Assembly (NCBI GenBank): GCA_028874995.1
Contig: JAPPGM010000128.1
Span: forward strand, 1-64,000
DNA from: Gemmatimonadota bacterium
GTDB lineage: Bacteria > Gemmatimonadota > Gemmatimonadetes > Longimicrobiales > Gaopeijiaceae
Direction of reading: 5' to 3'
Length of the DNA: 64,000 nt
The notes under the pieces were generated by a model. It worked only from the letters and a program-made list of their open reading frames with translations. It had not been told where the DNA came from and did not search any database. Both the position numbers and the translations under genes were made by a program. Each line of letters begins with the position of its first letter. The stretch's first letter is position 1. Of this stretch, positions 27,381 through 37,050 are shown piece after piece.

Positions 27381-30365
27381 ATGTCCAATCGCTACTGCAT
27401 CAGCGGTGTGATTGCGGCTCTGGTGCTCGCGTTCAGCGTAGCCGGAGCCACGAACCTCGCCGCACAGACAGGCACCGTGACCGGTGTGGTCACGGATGCC
27501 ACCACAGGTCAGCCCCTCAACGACGCCGCCGTCAATCTGGTGGACACCGAGGTGACGGGGCTGACCGCCACCAACGGGCGCTACCTGTTCAACAGCGTCC
27601 CCGTTGGTGTGTACACCGTCAGGGTCGTGATCCTCGGGTACGCGACCCAAGAGAAGGAGGTCACGGTCACGCCGGGGGCCAGCCAGGAGGTCGACTTCCA
27701 GCTCGAAATCTCCGCCATCAACCTAGACGAAATCGTCGCGACGGGTGTGGCGGGAGCGGTGGAGCGCCGGAAGGTCGGCGTGTCACTTCCGTCGGTCAAG
27801 GTGGAAGAGCTCACCGAGACCATGCCGGTCGACAACTTCAGCCAGATCCTCGAGGGTCGTATTCCCGGTGTCCGCTCGATCGGAACCAACGGGTCGATCG
27901 GCGGGGGGCGCCAGCTTCGCATTCGCGGCGTCGACACGTTCGGATACACGAGCGTGCGTCCGGTGGTGTACATCGACGGCGTCCGGGTCGACACGAACAA
28001 GTACGACTGGGGCTGGATGGCCGGTGTTTCCTGCTGCTTCTTCTCCGGCGGGGCCGGCGAAGACCGGCTCGGCGACCTCAATCCCGAGGAAATCGACCGG
28101 ATCGAGGTCCTGAAGGGCCCAGCGGCAGCGACGCTCTTCGGTTCCGAGGCCGCGGCCGGTGTTATCCAGGTGTTCACGAAGCGCGGCCGGAGCAACACGC
28201 CGTCCTCCTTCACCCTGAACACCAGCGTGGGCATGAACCGCCTCCGGGCGAACCTTCCCACGAAGTTGCGGCCCAATTTCCGCGGACCGGATGGCTACAT
28301 CCCGTGGGACCCGAATGAGACGCTCATCGAGAACGGTCTCGTCAACACCTACGACCTGTCGGCGTCGGGCGGCGGGGAAGACGTCACGTACTTCGTCTCC
28401 GCCGGGCTGAGCTACGAGGAAGGCTCGATCAAGCCCAACGACGCCACCCGCGGCAACATCCGCGTGAACCTCAACTGGACCGCGTCCGAGAATCTCTCCC
28501 TCGGCCTGACCTCCGGGTATGTCCGGAACAAGATCTGGGCGCTGCAGACCGGAAACAACTGGTTGGGGATCTACACCAACGCCATGCTTAGCAACCCGTT
28601 CAACGCCACCGAGGAGGAACCCTACGGCGGCGGGCTGGACGTGAACGTGGCGAACTCGCAGGCGATCAAGACGTTCTCCGACGCCGACCGCTGGACCGGC
28701 AGCGTGACGCTGAACTACACGCCGATGCCGAATTTCACCCATCGGTTCACCTTCGGGCTCGACGCGGTGAACGACCAGAAGACCCGGCACCTGCCCTGGG
28801 GTCGCTACTACACCTACCTCGGAGAGCGGGGAGAGAAGAACATCGGGTACCGGTCGGCCCGGAAATTCACGAGTGATTTCCTGTCGTCCTACGACTATGA
28901 CAACCTGTTCGGCATGGACTTCCTGACCGGGTCGCTCTCGTTCGGTGGCCAGGGCTACTGGGACGTCGGGTCGAATTCGATGGCGACCGGCAAGGGTTAC
29001 GCCGCCGACGGTGTAACCACGGTCAGGGGCGCGGCGGAGACCATCGGGGACGAGACCTTCACGGAGGAGATCAACCTCGGGTTCTTCCTGCAGAACCGTT
29101 TCGACCTCACTGACGACCTCTTCCTCACGACCGCGGTTCGCGCGGACGGCAACTCCGCATTCGGTGACAACTACGGCTTCCAGGTCTACCCGAAGGTGGA
29201 CGTCGCCTACAACATTCCGCAGTCGGTCCTTCCCGAGATGGTCTCCAGCCTCAAGTACCGTGCGGCCGTGGGCATGGCGGGCAAGGCCCCCGGTGCGTTT
29301 GCCAAGTTCCAGACTTTCTTCCCCATCACGGTGCTGGACGACAAGCCCGGTGTGGCGCCCGCGGGTGCCGGCAACCAGGACATCGAGCCCGAGAACAAGC
29401 GGGAAGTGGAAACCGGTCTCGACATCGGACTGTTCAGCAACAGGGTCGGGATGGAGCTGACCTACTACGACGCGCGGACGATCAACGCTCTGTTCTACCT
29501 GCCCAAGGCAGCCAGCACGGGTACCTATGGACGGACGGAGAATTGCTGCGTATGGCTGAACCGGGGCTTCGAGGCGGCGGTGACCGGATCGGTCATCGAG
29601 TCGCCCTCGTTCCGCTGGAACATGAACCTCACCTACGAGTGGAACTACAATCGCCTCCACGATCTCGGCGACGCCGCAGTGGACGACTCGGTTCCGATGT
29701 ACACAAGGGACGACGTAACCGGGTTCTGGGAGTTCAGCCACTGGAGGTACACCAAGCAGTTGAGCGGGTGGTTCGTGGGTGAGTCCATCGGCAACCTGTG
29801 GGGTCGGTATGTCACGAGCTGGGATCCGGAAGCCAGCGTACACAACCTCACCGATCACTACTTCAACCTCGGCCTGAGATTCCCCACGCACATGGGGTCG
29901 ATCAACAACACCTTCCAGATCATGAACGATCTGACGGTCAGGTTCCAGTTGCGGGGCGAGACCGGTGCGCACATGCAGAACGCGGACCGCGCCTACGGGA
30001 TCCGCCAGTACGGCTACGACGAGTTGCTCGGGGAAGCCACCCAGACGGAGAACGGAGCTTTTGAGTTGACCGCGGCGGGTGACTCCATCCTCGACTTCCA
30101 CCGCAAGGTGTGGGCGCTCGATTCGCGCGCGCACATCCGCCTGCAGGAGGTTTCGCTGGCGTACACCGTGCCGGAGACCATCAGCGGTCGGCTCGGACTG
30201 CAGAGGACGACCGTCATGCTGTCGGGGTACAACCTGCACTGGTGGGACGGCTGCAACTGCCAGGATCCGAATGCGTCCTATCACGCCAGTGACTTCGACG
30301 GCTTCCCGTTCCTGAGTCCCTCGCAGCCGAGAAAAGTCCAGCTATCCGTCAGAACGCGGTTCTAG
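27381..30365 (+). CDS. SusC/RagA-family TonB-linked outer membrane protein
   Basis: GTVTGVVTDATTGQPLNDAAVNL, LDEIVATGVAGAVERRKVGVS, RIRGVDTFGYTSVRPVVYIDGVRVD, VLKGPAAATLFGSEAAAGVIQVFTKRG. Confidence 0.95.
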   Translation: MSNRYCISGVIAALVLAFSVAGATNLAAQTGTVTGVVTDATTGQPLNDAAVNLVDTEVTGLTATNGRYLFNSVPVGVYTVRVVILGYATQEKEVTVTPGASQEVDFQLEISAINLDEIVATGVAGAVERRKVGVSLPSVKVEELTETMPVDNFSQILEGRIPGVRSIGTNGSIGGGRQLRIRGVDTFGYTSVRPVVYIDGVRVDTNKYDWGWMAGVSCCFFSGGAGEDRLGDLNPEEIDRIEVLKGPAAATLFGSEAAAGVIQVFTKRGRSNTPSSFTLNTSVGMNRLRANLPTKLRPNFRGPDGYIPWDPNETLIENGLVNTYDLSASGGGEDVTYFVSAGLSYEEGSIKPNDATRGNIRVNLNWTASENLSLGLTSGYVRNKIWALQTGNNWLGIYTNAMLSNPFNATEEEPYGGGLDVNVANSQAIKTFSDADRWTGSVTLNYTPMPNFTHRFTFGLDAVNDQKTRHLPWGRYYTYLGERGEKNIGYRSARKFTSDFLSSYDYDNLFGMDFLTGSLSFGGQGYWDVGSNSMATGKGYAADGVTTVRGAAETIGDETFTEEINLGFFLQNRFDLTDDLFLTTAVRADGNSAFGDNYGFQVYPKVDVAYNIPQSVLPEMVSSLKYRAAVGMAGKAPGAFAKFQTFFPITVLDDKPGVAPAGAGNQDIEPENKREVETGLDIGLFSNRVGMELTYYDARTINALFYLPKAASTGTYGRTENCCVWLNRGFEAAVTGSVIESPSFRWNMNLTYEWNYNRLHDLGDAAVDDSVPMYTRDDVTGFWEFSHWRYTKQLSGWFVGESIGNLWGRYVTSWDPEASVHNLTDHYFNLGLRFPTHMGSINNTFQIMNDLTVRFQLRGETGAHMQNADRAYGIRQYGYDELLGEATQTENGAFELTAAGDSILDFHRKVWALDSRAHIRLQEVSLAYTVPETISGRLGLQRTTVMLSGYNLHWWDGCNCQDPNASYHASDFDGFPFLSPSQPRKVQLSVRTRF

Positions 30366-30410
30366 CCGACAGGCGGAATTGCCTTGACTGCTAAAGAACA
30401 GGAGAGAGAA

Positions 30411-31706
30411 ATGAATTGGAAGAAGAAAGGAAGGGTTCTGGGTGTCGCACTGTTGTCAGTGTCGCTCGGTGCCTGCGACATCCTTACGGTGAATGACCCG
30501 GGACGCTACACCGGCCCCGACCTTGACGACGCGCTACAGGCGGTCGCCGACGGGGTGGAGGGTCGTTCGCAGCTGTACGTTCAGTACTTCGCGGCCTACA
30601 CGGCGCTGCTGGGAGACGAATACCAGCACACTGGGACATGGTCGGGCTTCGACGCCCTCGACCATGGCAACTTCCTCAAGGAATGGTATGGCTTTTTCGC
30701 GGACTATCACACGAGCAACCGAGTGTTCTCCGAGCAGTCCTGGGAGAGGTTTGAAAGGGTGCTCGGAGCAGCGGAAGCCGCAAGCAGCACGGTAGGCGCC
30801 CAGGTCAAGCTGGCCAGAGCCACATACACTCTGTTGTCGGTCTGGCACAATTGCGAAGCGGTGGCTGAGCCCGCCCCGTCGCCGAGTCTGTCCGATACCG
30901 AGATCCGGAAGATTGCCGCCCAGCGGTTCTCCGACGCGATCGACGTGGCACAGGCCGCCGGTGCGTCGTTCCATGGGAACGCGGCCCGGGCAGGCAAGGC
31001 CATTGCGCTCTACCTGACGGGTGACTATGCGGGCGCGGTGGCGGAAGCTGCGCAGGTCCCTGATGGTTACGTCTACGGTCAGATCTTCAACCAGGTCTAC
31101 CGGAACTACGTCGTCGTAGTGACGACGAAGGGCCACAACGAGGCTGCGGGGCTGATGTACTGGCTATGGCCGCGGATCGACAAGACCGAAGACACCCACA
31201 CCTACATCAGGGACTGGGCGACGAACGAGCATGACATGCGCATGCCGGCATGGTTCGACGGCGAGATCGCGACGGACAACATCACGCCGCACTACAGCCA
31301 GTACAAATACGACACCGACATGACCCTGATCCCCATGTATCATTCGGACCACATGAAGCTGATCGAGGCCGAGGCCATGGTCATGAACGGGGACTACGCG
31401 GGAGCGACGGCGGTGCTGAACGGTCTGCGGGCCGCGGTTGGCCTGGCTGCGCTGGAAGTGCCGGACAACGAAGAGATGATGATGGAAGCACTCCTGAACG
31501 AGCGCTTCGCGGAACTCTTCATGGAAGGATACCGCGCAACCGACCTTCATCGCTTCGGTCTGGTGCGGGAACGCTTCGATTCCTTCAACGATCCCGAGCG
31601 GCCCGGTGAGGGACGGCCGACCAAGTTTGCCGGCAGCAACCGCGAGACTCGGTACAATGACATGATCGAAGACGACGATGCATTGCGCTGCTGGCCGCAG
31701 TCGTGA
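30411..31706 (+). CDS. RagB/SusD-family nutrient-binding lipoprotein
   Basis: SVSLGACDILTVNDPGRYTGPDLDD lipobox; LIEAEAMVMNGDYAGATAVLNGLRAAVGL; MMEALLNERFAELFMEGYRATDLHRFG. Confidence 0.92.
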   Translation: MNWKKKGRVLGVALLSVSLGACDILTVNDPGRYTGPDLDDALQAVADGVEGRSQLYVQYFAAYTALLGDEYQHTGTWSGFDALDHGNFLKEWYGFFADYHTSNRVFSEQSWERFERVLGAAEAASSTVGAQVKLARATYTLLSVWHNCEAVAEPAPSPSLSDTEIRKIAAQRFSDAIDVAQAAGASFHGNAARAGKAIALYLTGDYAGAVAEAAQVPDGYVYGQIFNQVYRNYVVVVTTKGHNEAAGLMYWLWPRIDKTEDTHTYIRDWATNEHDMRMPAWFDGEIATDNITPHYSQYKYDTDMTLIPMYHSDHMKLIEAEAMVMNGDYAGATAVLNGLRAAVGLAALEVPDNEEMMMEALLNERFAELFMEGYRATDLHRFGLVRERFDSFNDPERPGEGRPTKFAGSNRETRYNDMIEDDDALRCWPQS

Positions 31707-31775
31707 GGTTTCGTATCGAGTGAACTCGGTGATCGGGTGAGTCCAGCTCACTTGTTGCCGAAAGACTCAGACGGA

Positions 31776-31811
31776 GCGGGGTCGGGCCGGATGTACTCGG
31801 CCCGGCCCCGC
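31776..31811 (+). terminator. Hairpin terminator after susCD-like pair
   Basis: 14-bp stem GCGGGGTCGGGCCG/CGGCCCGGCCCCGC with one G-U pair. Confidence 0.6.
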
Positions 31812-31833
31812 GCCGGTTTGGGGGAATGAACAG

Positions 31834-32688
31834 ATGACGTCAGCGAATCTGCGAGGCACGGGTTGTCGGCTGGCAGGACCCCCGGCAGCCCGCGGAGAGC
31901 ATCCCCGCGGTGTTCGGCCGACGATGCGTCCGGGCTGGATCGTTCCCCTTGCGATCCTGACCGCTGCCGGATTGCCGGCTCGCCCCACGTTGACCGCTCA
32001 GGAGCCCGGGATACACGTCGGAGCCATTGCCGGGCAGGTGTTTGACCAGGACACTCGGAAATGGATTGCAGGCGTCGAGATCACGGTCGACGAGATGGAA
32101 CCGGTCATCACCGATGTGGAGGGCCACTTCAGAATCGACGGCATTCCGGTCGGGTGGCATCGCATTATTACCCGGAGGATCGGGTACGAAACACGTGTCG
32201 ATACCATCGCGATCCCGACGAATTCCGTCCTGGCGTTGCGCGTGGCTCTTGCCCGGGAGCCCGTGGCCCTGGAACCGCTGACGATCACCGTGCGCTCCGC
32301 GACGCTGGAGCGCAACGGCTTCTACGCTCGTTCCCAGCAGGGTTACAGTGGAGTCTACCTTGACCGGGCCCGGATCGAGGCCATGCGCGCAACGACGGTC
32401 ACCCAGCTGTTCCGGAACATGACCGGGATTCGGGTGATCTATGACGGCTTGTACGGAGCGCGCCTGATGATCAACCAGGTAGTCAGTCTGAGTGATCCGA
32501 ACCACGAAGTCGGCGGCTGCGAGCCGTCATACTGGATTGACGGCGTCCGTTCGACCATGACTACTCCCGACATGATGCGGCTTGACGAGCTCGAAGGCGT
32601 TGAAGTCTACCGGCGGGCCGGCGCCCCGGGGAAATTCATCCACTCGTGTGGAACCATTCTTTTCTGGACGCGAGTGCCGGTCAGATAG
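31834..32688 (+). CDS. Orphan carboxypeptidase-regulatory-like + TonB plug-like protein (no barrel)
   Basis: GAIAGQVFDQDTRKWIAGVEITVDE...; YWIDGVRSTMTTPDMMRLDELEGVEVYRRAG; alternative start ATG 31924 gives a cleaner signal peptide. Confidence 0.7.
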   Translation: MTSANLRGTGCRLAGPPAARGEHPRGVRPTMRPGWIVPLAILTAAGLPARPTLTAQEPGIHVGAIAGQVFDQDTRKWIAGVEITVDEMEPVITDVEGHFRIDGIPVGWHRIITRRIGYETRVDTIAIPTNSVLALRVALAREPVALEPLTITVRSATLERNGFYARSQQGYSGVYLDRARIEAMRATTVTQLFRNMTGIRVIYDGLYGARLMINQVVSLSDPNHEVGGCEPSYWIDGVRSTMTTPDMMRLDELEGVEVYRRAGAPGKFIHSCGTILFWTRVPVR

Positions 32689-32699
32689 GGTGCGATTCG

Positions 32700-33860
32700 T
32701 CAGAGCGACTTCAGGAAGACCGCCAACCGTTGCTTCCGCGCCGGTGAGAGACGGTTGAAGGCATCGCGCGCGGCGCTCGCCTCGCCGCCGTGCATCTCCA
32801 TCACCATCGTGAAGTCCAGGGCCTGTCCGTGATGCAGAAACGCATCGCGAAACCTGAGGCCGACCAGTGGCGTCGTGCGCCACTCACCGGGTACGCTGCC
32901 GGGGGAGCAGATGTCCGCTAGCTCGCGCCCCATGTCGTGGAGCAGAAGGTCCGAATAGATGCGGAAACGCTTGCGGTCGAGGGCCGGGTCGTCGTTGGAC
33001 GCGGTCGTCATGGTGGGCGTATGGCATTTCGCGCAGCCTATATCGCGAAAAATCTCTTCGCCAACAGGGTCGGAGGGGGTCGTGGGTTCGGTGGGCGCCA
33101 GAAAGCGAATGTAGTCCGCCAACAGCCCGATCTCGACATCACCCACTTCGGGGTCGGGAGCCGGATCCATCCCGGGCGGAAGCGGTTCGCCGTTGAGCAG
33201 CATCTCGTCCGGGTGTTCCGGCGTGGTGAGGCCCATCTCCACGCGGATCGCCTCCTCGATGAACGAATCGAGCGTGGCATGCGTCGCCCGCAGCCCGAAC
33301 CGCGCCAACCGGCCATCGGGGTCGAGCCCCGGACGGCCGGAGATACCGTCGCCATCGTCGTCTTCGGGGTCGGACCGGGATAGTATCGCCTCCGCCGACA
33401 GCGCTTCCACCAAACCGAGGCCGAAGAGCGACGGCGGGAACATCAAGGTGACTCCGCTGGCTTCGCGCGGGGTCCGTTCGGGGCGCAGACCCGCTTCCCT
33501 CATGGCCGGGACGATCACGGACTGTAGCAGAGCGCCACCCAAACGTGTGAGGGGATCGCAGCCCGTGTCCGGATCGTAGTGGCTGATCTTGGTCACGGGC
33601 TCCGCGCCGTGTCCGCCGCTCTCGGGGAGGTCGTGACAGGACACGCACCTGGCCTGATTGAAGATCGGCCCGAGGCCCTCTTCGGGGGTAAACGCGCGGC
33701 CGAAGAGGGCGCGGCCCTCGCGGAACCGGAGGAGCTGGTCTTCGGTCAGACCGGGCAAGGGGGTGCCCGGCTCACCGTCAATCAGCGGGGTCTCGATCGA
33801 CGCGCACCCGCTCACCGCCAGCAGGAGGACGGCGCGCAGTCGCGCGGCGACGAGACTCAA
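32700..33860 (-). CDS. Di-haem oxidoreductase-like (DiHOR) c-type cytochrome
   Basis: Two CxxCH motifs (CVSCHDLPESGGHG, CAKCHTPTM); GLGPIFNQARCVSCH; LLHDMGRELADICSPG. Confidence 0.9.
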   Translation of the reverse strand: MSLVAARLRAVLLLAVSGCASIETPLIDGEPGTPLPGLTEDQLLRFREGRALFGRAFTPEEGLGPIFNQARCVSCHDLPESGGHGAEPVTKISHYDPDTGCDPLTRLGGALLQSVIVPAMREAGLRPERTPREASGVTLMFPPSLFGLGLVEALSAEAILSRSDPEDDDGDGISGRPGLDPDGRLARFGLRATHATLDSFIEEAIRVEMGLTTPEHPDEMLLNGEPLPPGMDPAPDPEVGDVEIGLLADYIRFLAPTEPTTPSDPVGEEIFRDIGCAKCHTPTMTTASNDDPALDRKRFRIYSDLLLHDMGRELADICSPGSVPGEWRTTPLVGLRFRDAFLHHGQALDFTMVMEMHGGEASAARDAFNRLSPARKQRLAVFLKSL

Positions 33861-33865
33861 CGGAG

Positions 33866-34354
33866 TCAGGGTCCGCCGCGAACGGTGGGGTCTTCGCCCT
33901 GCAGATCGTGGTACTGGTACACGAAACGCAAGCGGTCCCGCTTTCCGTCTTCCGTCCTTGGGCTGAGAAGCCGTTGGACGTCATACCACTCCTTGCCGTC
34001 GATGTCGACCGTCATTCCGACGAGTGCCTGGACCTCTTCCACGGGATAGGTTTCGACGAGGATCTGGTACCGGTCAGTGAACTCGAAGGTGTTGGAGTAC
34101 GGGGACGAAACGACGAACGTATCTGCCGATATGATACTCTCGATAACCGGACATTCCGGGTCCCCCGCGCACACGGGCTCCTGATACCGCACGAAGTTCT
34201 GTGAAACGATAACGGTGAGCTGGTTCACATCTTCGCTCGTGATCTCAACAACGGCTTCGTCCGGCGGCCCTCCCGGGCGAAGCCAGTCGCACCCGGCTGT
34301 CAGAACCAGGCCGATGGCCACCACGACTTGAAGTGAATGGATCCTTTTCGCCAT
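33866..34354 (-). CDS. Hypothetical lipoprotein
   Basis: MAKRIHSLQVVVAIGLVLTAGCDW lipobox. Confidence 0.7.
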   Translation of the reverse strand: MAKRIHSLQVVVAIGLVLTAGCDWLRPGGPPDEAVVEITSEDVNQLTVIVSQNFVRYQEPVCAGDPECPVIESIISADTFVVSSPYSNTFEFTDRYQILVETYPVEEVQALVGMTVDIDGKEWYDVQRLLSPRTEDGKRDRLRFVYQYHDLQGEDPTVRGGP

Positions 34355-34673
34355 GGAAATCAGACGCTCCTGCCGGCGGTCAATCAATGCTGCTACCGAT
34401 GGGTTGGCGGTCCCTCGAAAACCCCCCGGCGCTGGCCAGGGACCGCAACAGTACGCTAGGGCGGTTCACTTCGTTCCGCAAGCTCCGTTTCGCCCCTTCA
34501 TGAGCGTGCAGTCCGTGGGCAAAGTCGCCCCGGGAATCGAGCGGTGACTTGGCGGCGTGAGCCGGGAACGCGCTTGACGATGCGCCGTGGGCGACCGAAT
34601 AAATGATACCTGCCAGCTTGGGATTGCCCGGTTCCGGTCCCTGACGAACTACTTTTCCGCAGCGGAGGTTGCC

Positions 34674-37028
34674 ATGTCATCCAACAGACGCCTGGTGCCG
34701 CGATTCTGTCTGTCCCTTCTCCCGACGATCCTGATCGCGGGGAGCGCGCACGCTCAGGAGCTCGACGTGACGCGCTATCATCGCGCCGAGCGTCTGCTCG
34801 CGTGGAACCTCAATCCCCTTGTCGGCGGGGGCGCAGTGTCGCCCCGGTGGATGTCGGGCGGGCACCGCTTCTGGTACCGCAACCAGACCGGCGACGGGGC
34901 GGAGTTCGTGCTGGCCGACCCGGAGCGGAGGTCGCGCACCCTCCTGTTCGACCACGAGAGGCTGGCCGCCGCCATGTCGCTGGCCGCCGATACCGCATTC
35001 GAGGGCCGGAAGCTGCCGTTTCAGACCTTCGAGTTCGCCGAAGGCGAGTCCGCGATCGTCTTCAACGCGAACGAGCGCGGTTTCACCTGCGACATCCGCG
35101 CCTATGAATGCGAGGTCGGCGACACGCTGCCCAATCGGACGCCCTTCGTGCGTTCTCCGGATGGCCGCCTCGAGGCTTTCGTGCACGAACACGATCTCTG
35201 GGTACGATCGGTGGAGGCTGGGGATTCGACCCGGCTGACCACGGACGGCGAGGAATACTGGTCCTACGGAATCACCGCGCCGCGCCCCTCCCAGATCATT
35301 GCGTCGCTGCCTGCCCGTCCCGTCCTCCAATGGTCTCCCGACTCGAGGCGGATCGCGGTCCAGAGGATGGACGAGCGCCACGTGGAGCGGATGCCGATCA
35401 TCTCCCACACCTCGATACGCCCGAAGCTCTACACCTACCCGTACGGGCTTCCGGGGGACTCGATTGTCGCGACCTTCGACATCCACGTGATCGATGTGGA
35501 GACCGGCGGGAACGTGAAGCTGCAAACCGACCCGCAACCGTACATGACCTTCACGGTTACGGGGATGCGCGACTCGACGTGGGTGACGGTGAAGTGGAAG
35601 GAGGGGGGCGAACGTCTCTACTACGTGCGTGGATCGCGGGGGGGGAAGAGCGTCAAGCTGTACGAGGCCGACCTGGCGACCGGCGCGGCCCGCGAGATCA
35701 TCGAGGAGACGCGGGCCACACACGTCGAACTCAACCTCGACCTGATAGGCGGCTACCCGAACTGGGACGTGATCAACGGGGGTGAAGACGTGATCTGGTT
35801 CTCGGAGAGGGACGGGTGGGGGCACCTCTACCGTTTCGACGGCGACGGGCGGTTGAAGGGGCGGATCACACAGGGGGCGTGGACGGTGGGCGACATGCTG
35901 CACATCGACGAGGAGTCGGGACGGATCGTCTTTACCGCGCGGGGGATGGAGGAGGGGAGAATTCCGACGATGGCCGACCTGTACGCCGTCAACCTCGACG
36001 GCACGGGGCTCGAGCGCCTTGGCGGGGAGGACGCGGACCACACGGTGCGCGCCAGCCCGGACGGCCGCTACTTCGTCGATGCGTACTCACGCCCCGACAC
36101 CCCGCCGCTGAGCGTGGTGCGTGATCGCAACGGCAGGGTGGTGCTGGAACTGGAGCGCGCCGATGTCTCGCGGATGGAGGAGGTGGGATGGTCCCCGCCC
36201 GAGATCTTCGAGTACAAGGCCCGCGACGGCGTGACGACCATGTACGGGCTGCTCCACAAGCCGTCGGATTTCGATCCGGAGAAGGTCTACCCGATCGTCG
36301 AGTACATCTATCCGGGTCCGTTCATCGGGAGCGTGGGGCGGTGGAACTTTGGTGGGGGGGTTATCGGTTCGGCGCTGCGCGGTGACCAGGACGCGCTGGC
36401 CGAACTGGGGTTCATCGTGGTGCAGATGGACCATCTGGGCACGCCCTTCCGCTCCAAGGCCATCCAGGACAACTACTGGGGGAACATGGGCGACAACGGG
36501 ATCCCCGACCACGTGGCCGCGGTCAAGCAACTTGGCGCCCGCCATCCGTGGATCGACCTGGACCGGGTGGGGATCTACGGTCACTCCGGCGGCGGCTTCG
36601 CCTCGACCGACGCGATCCTGCGCTACCCGGACTTCTACAAGGTGGCGGTGTCCACGGCGGGGAACCACGACAACCGCAGCTACCACGCGGCCTACGCTGA
36701 GAAGTACCAGGGTCTGCTGGTACGGGACACGGTCAAGGGCACGGACAACTACGCGAACCAGGTGAACGCGTCGCTCGCGGAGAATCTGAAGGGGAAGCTG
36801 TTCCTGATGACGGGCGACATGGACGACAACGTGCACCCGTCGATGACGTATCGGGTCGCGAATGCGCTGATCGCGGCCAACAAGAACTTCGACTTTCTCA
36901 TCCTGCCGGACCGGGCGCACGGCCTTAATGAGCCGTATGTGATCCGGCGGCGCTGGGACTACTTCGTGGAGCATCTGCTGGGGCTGGAGCCGCCGGCGGA
37001 TTACGTGATCCAGCCGCCGCCGGGTTGA
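34674..37028 (+). CDS. S9-family dipeptidyl peptidase (DPP IV-like)
   Basis: Signal peptide; beta-propeller; YGHSGGGFASTDAILRYPDFYKVAVSTAGNHDNRSYH; C-terminal DRAHGLNEPYVIRRRWDYFVEHLLG. Confidence 0.95.
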   Translation: MSSNRRLVPRFCLSLLPTILIAGSAHAQELDVTRYHRAERLLAWNLNPLVGGGAVSPRWMSGGHRFWYRNQTGDGAEFVLADPERRSRTLLFDHERLAAAMSLAADTAFEGRKLPFQTFEFAEGESAIVFNANERGFTCDIRAYECEVGDTLPNRTPFVRSPDGRLEAFVHEHDLWVRSVEAGDSTRLTTDGEEYWSYGITAPRPSQIIASLPARPVLQWSPDSRRIAVQRMDERHVERMPIISHTSIRPKLYTYPYGLPGDSIVATFDIHVIDVETGGNVKLQTDPQPYMTFTVTGMRDSTWVTVKWKEGGERLYYVRGSRGGKSVKLYEADLATGAAREIIEETRATHVELNLDLIGGYPNWDVINGGEDVIWFSERDGWGHLYRFDGDGRLKGRITQGAWTVGDMLHIDEESGRIVFTARGMEEGRIPTMADLYAVNLDGTGLERLGGEDADHTVRASPDGRYFVDAYSRPDTPPLSVVRDRNGRVVLELERADVSRMEEVGWSPPEIFEYKARDGVTTMYGLLHKPSDFDPEKVYPIVEYIYPGPFIGSVGRWNFGGGVIGSALRGDQDALAELGFIVVQMDHLGTPFRSKAIQDNYWGNMGDNGIPDHVAAVKQLGARHPWIDLDRVGIYGHSGGGFASTDAILRYPDFYKVAVSTAGNHDNRSYHAAYAEKYQGLLVRDTVKGTDNYANQVNASLAENLKGKLFLMTGDMDDNVHPSMTYRVANALIAANKNFDFLILPDRAHGLNEPYVIRRRWDYFVEHLLGLEPPADYVIQPPPG

Positions 37029-37050
37029 GGGGGGAGACGGGAGACGTTCG

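Noticed and set aside
27783-30284. 833-aa antisense ORF
   Set aside because: Mirror frame of the SusC-like gene; no domain-like segments
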